Source: Jeotgalicoccus sp036782755
GTDB taxonomy: Bacteria > Bacillota > Bacilli > Staphylococcales > Salinicoccaceae
DNA: 64,000 nucleotides
Direction: 5' to 3'
NCBI GenBank assembly: GCA_036782755.1
Contig: DAIPYL010000005.1
Span: forward strand, 1-64,000
Below are positions 58,329 to 64,000 of this stretch, one piece after another (position 1 is the first letter of the stretch; each line of letters opens with the position of its first letter). Both the position numbers and the translations under genes were made by a program. The notes below the pieces were generated by a model, which was not told where the DNA came from, did no database searches, and saw only the letters and a program-made list of their open reading frames with translations.

Positions 58329-59519
58329 CTACTCCGTCAGCCTCAGCACTTCTCTCGCAATCATCACTTCTTCATCGGTCGGAATCACTAAGACCTTAAC
58401 CGGTGAGTACGAGTGGCTGATTGTCGCTTCGACGCCGATTGTTTCGTTGTTTGTTTTCTTATCCAGATAAACGCCCATAAATTCAAGGCTGTCGAGCACC
58501 TTCTCACGAATCAGTGCAGAGTTCTCCCCTACGCCTGCTGTGAAGATGATTGCGTCAACTCCGCCCATGCGTGCGGCGTATGAGCCCATGTATTTATGGA
58601 TGCTCGAGCTGAAGACTTCTACTGCCAGTTCTGCGCGCTTGTTGCCTTTTCGCGCTTCATCGGTAATGTCTCTTAAATCACTGGAGAATCCGCTGACGCC
58701 GAGCAGTCCTGATTCCTTGTTTAAGACGTTCAGTACTTCCACTGCGCTTTTATCAGTTTTTTCCATTATGTAAGGAATCAGCGACGGGTCAATGTTTCCC
58801 GAACGCGTGCCCATTGTGACACCGGCCAAAGGGGTGAAGCCCATCGAAGTATCCAGTGATTCGCCGGCTTTTACTGCAGCGATGCTCGCCCCGTTACCTA
58901 AGTGGCAGCTGATCAGCCTCAGTTCTTCAATAGGACGTTTCAACAGTTCAGCTGCACGACCTGTTACATATTTATGACTCGTCCCGTGGAATCCGAATTT
59001 ACGGATACGGTAGTCTTTATAATATGTGTAAGGCAGACTGTATAAATACGAGCTTTCCGGCATTGTCTGATGAAATGACGTATCAAATACCGCAACGTGC
59101 GTGACGTCAGGCAGCAGTTCCATCATTGCTTCAATTCCCATTAAGTTTGCCGGGTTGTGAAGCGGCGCAAATTCAGCCAGCTTCGCAATTTCCTGAATTA
59201 CCGATTCATCGATAATCACAGCATCGGTAAATGTTTCCCCGCCGTGTACAACGCGGTGACCTGTGCCTTCTATCTCATCGATTGACTTTATAATATCCTT
59301 GTTGACCAGTACTTCGAGCATTACGTTAACCGCTTCTCTATGAGTCTCAAAATTCTGTTCAAGTGTCTCACGCCCGCCGTCATAGCTGAGCGTAAACTTA
59401 CCTTTCCCGAGACCGATTCTTTCAATCAGGCCGCGGGCAATTTCCGTTTCCTCAGGCATGTTAAACAATTCAAATTTAAACGACGAACTGCCGGCATTTA
59501 TCGCAATAATTTTAGTCAT
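58329..59519 (-). CDS. ackA: Acetate kinase
   Basis: AckA makes ATP and acetate from acetyl phosphate in overflow metabolism. The 396-residue protein has KIIAINAGSSSFKF (residues 3-16), GHRVVHGGE (about 87), the catalytic VFDTSFHQTMP (about 145), RKFGFHGTSHKYV and GTRSGNIDPSLIPY. I start 32 codons inside the open frame, at MTKIIAI; the site there is weak (GAAAGCAGTG) and lies at the end of the upstream ytxK-like gene, so reinitiation is likely. Confidence 0.97.
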   Translation of the reverse strand: MTKIIAINAGSSSFKFELFNMPEETEIARGLIERIGLGKGKFTLSYDGGRETLEQNFETHREAVNVMLEVLVNKDIIKSIDEIEGTGHRVVHGGETFTDAVIIDESVIQEIAKLAEFAPLHNPANLMGIEAMMELLPDVTHVAVFDTSFHQTMPESSYLYSLPYTYYKDYRIRKFGFHGTSHKYVTGRAAELLKRPIEELRLISCHLGNGASIAAVKAGESLDTSMGFTPLAGVTMGTRSGNIDPSLIPYIMEKTDKSAVEVLNVLNKESGLLGVSGFSSDLRDITDEARKGNKRAELAVEVFSSSIHKYMGSYAARMGGVDAIIFTAGVGENSALIREKVLDSLEFMGVYLDKKTNNETIGVEATISHSYSPVKVLVIPTDEEVMIAREVLRLTE

Positions 59520-59526
59520 GTTGTAA

Positions 59527-60426
59527 TCACTGCTTTCTGCTGTATTGTTCATACCAATCATTAAGCTGACGTAAAAACTCCTGCATCTTCTCGGCGTTTT
59601 TAAAATCAGGCACATCTCCGATTAATACTTCGTTGTTCACAATCGGCGAAAAGCCTTTCTTTAGAACAATAATCGACTTGCGCTGTTTTTCTGTTTTAAA
59701 GATTGTTGCCGGTAAGTTTAAGAACATTAAAAGCGTGGCATCTTCAGAAATATATTTCTTAATTGTTTCGTTATTTTCTTCAAGCATATTCGACGGTACG
59801 ATAAACACCCCGAGACCCTTGTCTTTAATCAGGTTCATGCCCGCTTCAAGCATGAGCAGATGCGCATAGCTCTGGCCTTCTTCGAATGCTGTTGTGTAGT
59901 TTTCGGCAGGCAGCGGGTAGTAACCGACCGGCAGGTCGCCGACAGCAATATCTGCTGTTGGAATTCTGCTCGGTTCAATGACGTTCTGCGGATGAATGTA
60001 CATCGGTACTTTCAGAAACTCGCATAAGTTCGCATTAATTTCAGCAAGTGCCGGATCGACTTCAACACCTGACAGGTTAACATTATCCACCATTTCCTTA
60101 ATCGTCATTGAAAGGTGTCCCGTACCGCTTCCGATATCAAGCAGTTCAGTTTCTTTGCCTTCAGTGAACAGGTCAATAATGTGTGCAGCTAAATAGCCGA
60201 TCGCATCCGGTGTCAGCTGGTGGTTGCTTTGTACAGGTTCTTCTTTTACCTGATAAAGGTAAGCAAACTGAAATGCTTTTCGAAGTTCGCTCACAGAACC
60301 TTCAGCGTTGACCTGCAGCAGGCTTTCTGCCAATGCTTCCAGTCTCGGTTTTTCATCGTTTTTAACAATCTCATCTATTCTCTTAATAAGTTCTTCATAC
60401 ACTTGTTCCATCGTAGTTTTTGCCAT
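59527..60426 (-). CDS. YtxK-like class I SAM-dependent methyltransferase
   Basis: The 299-residue protein has an N-terminal helical part (about 1-75), a Rossmann motif ELLDIGSGTGHLSMTI (about 93-108), acidic strand VEVDP and the catalytic-like DLPVGYYP (about 164), a variant of the NPPY motif of N6-adenine methyltransferases. YtxK lies next to ackA in Bacillus too. The target is unknown. It ends seven bases before ackA and is cotranscribed. Confidence 0.88.
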   Translation of the reverse strand: MAKTTMEQVYEELIKRIDEIVKNDEKPRLEALAESLLQVNAEGSVSELRKAFQFAYLYQVKEEPVQSNHQLTPDAIGYLAAHIIDLFTEGKETELLDIGSGTGHLSMTIKEMVDNVNLSGVEVDPALAEINANLCEFLKVPMYIHPQNVIEPSRIPTADIAVGDLPVGYYPLPAENYTTAFEEGQSYAHLLMLEAGMNLIKDKGLGVFIVPSNMLEENNETIKKYISEDATLLMFLNLPATIFKTEKQRKSIIVLKKGFSPIVNNEVLIGDVPDFKNAEKMQEFLRQLNDWYEQYSRKQ

Positions 60427-60447
60427 TAATATCCCTCTTTAAACAAA

Positions 60448-60474
60448 ATATGGACTATCCGTATAGGATAGTCC
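60448..60474 (-). terminator. Terminator downstream of sppA-RDD genes
   Basis: A perfect 9-bp inverted repeat GGACTATCC/GGATAGTCC (60452-60460 and 60466-60474) with a 5-base loop is followed on the minus strand by ATATTTTG, between the RDD gene and the ytxK-like gene. Confidence 0.75.
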
Positions 60475-60530
60475 TAGTTACCTTGATTATATTATATCAC
60501 TGCCGCCGCTTCAAACACTTAACATCGTCC

Positions 60531-61115
60531 TTACTGGAAAGTTCTGTCCGGCGTTTGTCTGAAGTCTTCTTTTTCTTTTAATTTGCGTTCAGTGTGCGGG
60601 TGCATTTCATGTTTAATAACATCGCCGTACTCTTTATATTTATTATTTACAGCATACGTATCACCGATATAGTCATGCAGTCCGATTTTTGCGTCTGTAA
60701 ATAATACTGCAAGGTACGGTAAATACAGCAATGCATTCGAGATGACTCTGCCGACTGTTTCCCTGAAGAATACCTGGCTGAATGTCAGCTTCGCACCTTT
60801 AGAGGAAATGACGCTGATGCCTAAAATCATTTTGCCCAATGTCTGCTTAAAGAAGAAAGTCATCAGTGTAAAGTAAACGAAGTACAGCAGTGTCGTCGCA
60901 ATATTTTCAATCGACAATGCTTCAATCCCGAAATAGACGTTTCTGACTTCAAGCACCGTTAAAATTGGTACGATTGTCAGCTGGGCTGCTGCCCACAGGA
61001 CGATTACGTCTATAATGTAGCTGATGAATCTCGGGAAAAAGGAAGCATGTGTCATGTAATCCAGCTGCTGGATATAATCGGTATCTGTTCTTACAATTCC
61101 GTTATTCTCTTCCAT
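60531..61115 (-). CDS. RDD family membrane protein (YteJ-like)
   Basis: The 194-residue protein has four membrane spans and the RDD signature, here ASFFPRFISYIIDVIVLW near residue 28-45 (R and D of the RDD motif) and KQTLGKMILGISVIS (about 88). It may be a transporter or an accessory to a membrane complex; the role is unknown. sppA lies 12 bases upstream in the operon, as in Bacillus. Confidence 0.9.
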   Translation of the reverse strand: MEENNGIVRTDTDYIQQLDYMTHASFFPRFISYIIDVIVLWAAAQLTIVPILTVLEVRNVYFGIEALSIENIATTLLYFVYFTLMTFFFKQTLGKMILGISVISSKGAKLTFSQVFFRETVGRVISNALLYLPYLAVLFTDAKIGLHDYIGDTYAVNNKYKEYGDVIKHEMHPHTERKLKEKEDFRQTPDRTFQ

Positions 61116-61127
61116 CGATACCCCTCC

Positions 61128-62129
61128 TTATTCATATAGATACATCGGTTCAGCGCCCTGACGGTTATTGATCAGTTCCTGAACCATTTTTACTTCTCCG
61201 CCGCCTGTAATACTTTCAACAGCATTCTGGATTTTAACGCCGAATGGGAATGAAGTACTCTGTACGCCGCCAAACTCAACAACCTGCGGTGTCCCGCCGA
61301 CTTCTTCTTTCAATGCAGAAAGTGCATCGTCAAAGTAGCCTTCCTGGTCAACCAGCCCGTTTTCGATTGCTTCCCCGCCGAGATAAATTCTGCCGTCAGC
61401 AAGTTCTCTTACTTCTTCTTCAGACATGCCGCGGCCGTCTGCAACAACATCAACGAAGTCCTGGAACATCGTATCGACGATTTCCTGCAGATAATCCTGT
61501 TCTTCGTCAGTTGCTTCACGTGAAGCGGACATCATGTCTTTCATCTTACCGCTCTTATATACATCAAAAGAAATGCCGACGTTTTCAGCGAGCTCAGTAT
61601 AGTTCATGCTCTGCATAATAACACCGATTGAACCGGTAATTGTTTCTGATGTTGCAAAGATCTGGTCAGCCGGCGCTGAGACATAGTAGCCGCCTGAAGC
61701 CGCCATATTTCCCATCGAGCTGTAGATTGTCTTGCCGCTTTCCTTAACGGCCATCAGTTCTTTATGTATCTCCGCACTTTCAAAGACGCCGCCGCCCGGC
61801 GAGTTAACGTTAAGCAGTACTGCGCTGTATGAATCATCAGCTGCGATATCTTTTAATGCCTGAATTGTCATCGGATGATCGTAGCCTTCAGTCGCGAACA
61901 TGCCGGTGCCGGTCGTGCCTGTATCCTGGATAACACCTTCAAAGTTTACGACCGCAATTTTATTGCCGGCATCCCCCTGCTCAAGCACCTGGCTCCTCGG
62001 AGCGTCTTCCCTTGAAAATTCATTGAACATATCTTCCCAGTCACTCGCCCACAGCGATGTCATAAACGACGCACCGAGACCGAGGATGACCAGCGCGATT
62101 GCTGATACTAAAGCGATTATTCTTTTCAT
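61128..62129 (-). CDS. sppA: Signal peptide peptidase SppA
   Basis: SppA is a membrane-bound serine protease that degrades cleaved signal peptides. The 333-residue protein has an N-terminal anchor (RIIALVSAIALVILGLGASF), the region NSPGGGVFESAEI, the nucleophile serine in SMGNMAASGGYYV (about 145-157) and the general base lysine in DVYKSGKMKD (about 190-199). AGGAGG precedes the ATG. It has no terminator before the RDD gene. Confidence 0.94.
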   Translation of the reverse strand: MKRIIALVSAIALVILGLGASFMTSLWASDWEDMFNEFSREDAPRSQVLEQGDAGNKIAVVNFEGVIQDTGTTGTGMFATEGYDHPMTIQALKDIAADDSYSAVLLNVNSPGGGVFESAEIHKELMAVKESGKTIYSSMGNMAASGGYYVSAPADQIFATSETITGSIGVIMQSMNYTELAENVGISFDVYKSGKMKDMMSASREATDEEQDYLQEIVDTMFQDFVDVVADGRGMSEEEVRELADGRIYLGGEAIENGLVDQEGYFDDALSALKEEVGGTPQVVEFGGVQSTSFPFGVKIQNAVESITGGGEVKMVQELINNRQGAEPMYLYE

Positions 62130-62240
62130 GAAATATCCTCCTATTTTAAAAGTCAGTTTTATGATAACACTTTTCCGGCTGTGTTTCGCCCCGCAGCCGG
62201 GATTATATTATTAAATTGTGATATGAATTTTAACTTCATT

Positions 62241-62271
62241 AAAAAGAAAAAAGACATCATCCGGATGTCTT
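62241..62271 (-). terminator. Intrinsic terminator of the membrane-anchored protein gene
   Basis: A perfect 8-bp stem AAGACATC/GATGTCTT (62251-62258 and 62264-62271) with a 5-base loop is followed by a T run on the minus strand. Confidence 0.9.
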
Positions 62272-62273
62272 CG

Positions 62274-62801
62274 CTAATCAAAATGTTTTGCCTTATATGC
62301 CATTTCTTCTTTTGCTGATAAAAGACCGGTCGCAATACCGATGCTCCCGTCCTGTGATTTCCAAATAACGTTGTGTACCTGCACGGCATTCGTGAAATCG
62401 CCCTCTTGCCAGGCAGATAATGTTTCTATGTAAAAGTCTTTATACTGATAACTGGATTCCTCTGCAGTTTTAAGCATGTCGTTAATACGCTCTTCCGTAA
62501 TTTCCAGACTGCCCCATTTAACCTGTGCTTTAACTTTCTGATGTGTCATTTTGTGCAGATTATCAGAAAATTCCCACTCAGACGGTGCGCCGTCATTACC
62601 TTCTGCTTCACTGAATTCGATATTTTTATCAGTTTCCAAAAGACGCTGAATCTCGCCGTCCGGATCAACGGTTGATTCTGCAGGTTCATTTCCTGCGGTT
62701 TTACCGTAGTCACTATAAACAAAGTAAAAGATACCTCCAGCCAGCACAACCGCGAGTATAATAAGGAAAACTGTAATTGCTATTTTCATTTCCTTTTTCA
62801 A
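62274..62801 (-). CDS. Membrane-anchored protein of unknown function (DUF6241-like)
   Basis: The 175-residue product has one N-terminal span (about 6-30: ITVFLIILAVVLAGGIFYFVY) with basic residues before it, so the rest faces outside. The outer domain includes SDNLHKMTHQKVKAQVKWG, ITEERINDML and HNVIWKSQDGSIGIATGLLS, which resembles the DUF6241 family as I remember it. Its function is unknown. Translation probably starts at TTG (62799-62801), five bases after GGGGGAG. Confidence 0.75.
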   Translation of the reverse strand: MKKEMKIAITVFLIILAVVLAGGIFYFVYSDYGKTAGNEPAESTVDPDGEIQRLLETDKNIEFSEAEGNDGAPSEWEFSDNLHKMTHQKVKAQVKWGSLEITEERINDMLKTAEESSYQYKDFYIETLSAWQEGDFTNAVQVHNVIWKSQDGSIGIATGLLSAKEEMAYKAKHFD

Positions 62802-63013
62802 AAACTCTCCCCCTTTCTTAATTTATCCCGCTTAGACTCAGCGATAGTCATGCATAAAATCATTCACTGGTATATAATTTGTAATAATTATATTATTACG
62901 TTTTTAATTAAATGAAAGAATTATCGATTTTAACAATAATTTCTAATTTTTCCAATCTTATCTGAATATTTAAATGTATAAATAATTTACTTTGATATAG
63001 GAGTACATAAAAT

Positions 63014-63811
63014 ATGTTAAATAACACTATTTATTTCTTTGAACCAAACAATAAGAATTCAAAAAAGATTACCGAAGACCTCGTTAACCTGTTCGATGCT
63101 ATCGGCATTAAAGCCGTCGACAGCTGTAATGATGCAAGCATCGTTGCATCGATTGGCGGAGACGGTGCTTTCCTGCAGGCGGTAAGAAAAAATGACTTCC
63201 GCAGCGACTGTATGTACATCGGCATCGGCATTGAAGAAAAGAACTATATGTATGTAGATTTTAATTACCATAACCTGGCTGAAATCAGAAAGGTCTTTCA
63301 AACGAACAACTTCGAAACACGCAGCTACCCTGTAATCGAGGTGAAAGTAAATAACAATCAGCCTAACTACTGTCTGAATGAATTTACGCTGCGCACGAGT
63401 CTCGTCCGTACGATTATGATGGATATTTACATAGACAACTTTCTGTTTGAACACTTTAACGGGGACGGTATCGTCATTTCCACACCGACCGGTTCAACCG
63501 GCTATAACAAATCACTCGGCGGCGCTGTCGTCGATCCATTAATCAGCGCGATGCAGGTAACAGAACTTGGAAGTGTAAACAATAATAACCACCGTACACT
63601 TGGCACGAGTTTCCTGCTGTCGAAAGCACGCCCGATTACACTTGTTATCGATCAGTCGGATGACTACTACCCGATTATGAGCATGGACAACGAGGCACTG
63701 AGTGTGCAGAACACGGAAACAGTCCGTATTAAATTAAGTGATAAAACAATTAATACTATCAGACTGCACAATAATACATTCTGGCACAAAGCACAGAGAA
63801 ACTTCCTGTAA
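63014..63811 (+). CDS. NAD kinase (YtdI/NADK2 type)
   Basis: NAD kinase phosphorylates NAD to NADP. The 265-residue protein has the diphosphate motif ASIGGDGAFLQAV (about 45-57), the FLNEFTLR-like YCLNEFTLR (about 118), and GDGIVISTPTGSTGYNKSLGG (about 149-169). The neighbour sppA matches B. subtilis ytdI, its second NAD kinase. AGGAG precedes the ATG. The intergenic region to the left (62802-63013) is A+T-rich and holds the start regions of both divergent genes, without a clear promoter. Confidence 0.92.
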   Translation: MLNNTIYFFEPNNKNSKKITEDLVNLFDAIGIKAVDSCNDASIVASIGGDGAFLQAVRKNDFRSDCMYIGIGIEEKNYMYVDFNYHNLAEIRKVFQTNNFETRSYPVIEVKVNNNQPNYCLNEFTLRTSLVRTIMMDIYIDNFLFEHFNGDGIVISTPTGSTGYNKSLGGAVVDPLISAMQVTELGSVNNNNHRTLGTSFLLSKARPITLVIDQSDDYYPIMSMDNEALSVQNTETVRIKLSDKTINTIRLHNNTFWHKAQRNFL

Positions 63812-63825
63812 AGGCGGCGGTTCAG

Positions 63826-64000
63826 ATGATTCATAAAAATGATTTGCTTACTATTGCAAAAAATACGCTGCATCCGAGAAAACTTGCGCGGGGCGGCAAA
63901 GCCGGATACGTTGCGTCGGCTTTGGTTACGAAAGACGGAAACGTATATACAGGTGTCGCCATTGATGTCGCATGCTCAATCGGCTTTTGCGCTGAACACT
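63826..64000 (+). CDS. Cytidine deaminase family protein (truncated by window end)
   Basis: The first 58 codons of a zinc deaminase run to the window edge. The visible part, MIHKNDLLTIAKNT..., includes ASALVTKDGNVYTGVAI and the catalytic CAEH at the end, where Cys binds zinc and Glu shuttles the proton. Nothing past the first zinc motif is seen, so cytidine deaminase, blasticidin deaminase and related activities cannot be separated. It begins 14 bases after nadK with a GGCGG-type site and is cotranscribed. Confidence 0.8.
   Translation, partial: MIHKNDLLTIAKNTLHPRKLARGGKAGYVASALVTKDGNVYTGVAIDVACSIGFCAEH

Overview
The window is a low-to-middle GC Gram-positive chromosome segment, and its gene content and order point to Staphylococcaceae outside Staphylococcus proper (a Salinicoccus / Jeotgalicoccus / Nosocomiicoccus-like genus; this is inference from recalled gene order, not a database match). 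It carries a long run of core Bacillales genes. sdhCAB, uvrC, trxA, mutS2, polX, cvpA, zapA and pheST are joined to infC-rpmI-rplT, thrS, dnaI, dnaB, nrdR, gapB, coaE, mutM, polA, icd, citZ, pyk, pfkA, accDA, malic enzyme, dnaE, nrnA, ald, usp, ackA and sppA. As I recall, this is the contiguous order of Bacillus subtilis, whereas Staphylococcus aureus has the two halves apart. Nearly everything is on the minus strand.

Layout: 1-2.7 kb succinate dehydrogenase; 2.8-10 kb DNA repair, thioredoxin and division genes; 10.6-14.4 kb pheST with a T-box leader; 14.4-16.2 kb an RNA methyltransferase and an M42 peptidase; 16.3-20.3 kb a more variable stretch (AGCS amino-acid/sodium symporter, YhfC-type membrane protease, NERD protein, a 42-bp tandem repeat with an assembly gap); 20.4-24 kb infC-rpmI-rplT behind a leader and thrS behind a T-box; 24-32.7 kb replication initiation, nrdR, a heme-monooxygenase-like gene, gapB, coaE, mutM, polA; 32.8-37 kb an AbgT transporter and the icd/citZ pair; 37.4-44.6 kb a lipoprotein, glycolysis (pyk, pfkA) and the malic enzyme/GntR/acetyl-CoA carboxylase cluster; 44.6-53.4 kb dnaE, nrnA, ytpI, ytoI, ytkL, an unknown gene, ald; 53.4-58.3 kb usp followed by an accessory pocket (LLM oxidoreductase, cysteine hydrolase, SpeG-type acetyltransferase, PD-(D/E)XK nuclease-family gene, structured RNA); 58.3-64 kb ackA, ytxK-type methyltransferase, RDD protein, sppA, a membrane-anchored protein, NAD kinase and a truncated cytidine deaminase.

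Regulation visible in the sequence: two T-boxes with Phe (UUC) and Thr (ACU) specifier candidates, an attenuator leader before infC, which appears to start at AUA, CcpA cre-like sites at the AGCS, gapB, citZ and usp promoters, and a perfect GntR-type palindrome at the malic-enzyme promoter, probably bound by the GntR protein encoded in the same cluster.

The least explained material is between genes: short hairpin-forming tandem repeats of about 41-51 bp, two of which share a nearly identical 9-nt loop on unrelated stems; a GC-rich block with interleaved inverted repeats before nrdR; a G-quadruplex motif upstream of zapA; a structured RNA next to a 38-codon ORF downstream of ackA; and a 32-aa membrane peptide ORF between mutS2 and trxA. 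Three runs of 100 Ns (10235-10334, 19085-19184, 52014-52113) are scaffold gaps of unknown true size; the first two are in or beside repeats. I found no complete CRISPR array, prophage, rRNA, tRNA or insertion sequence.
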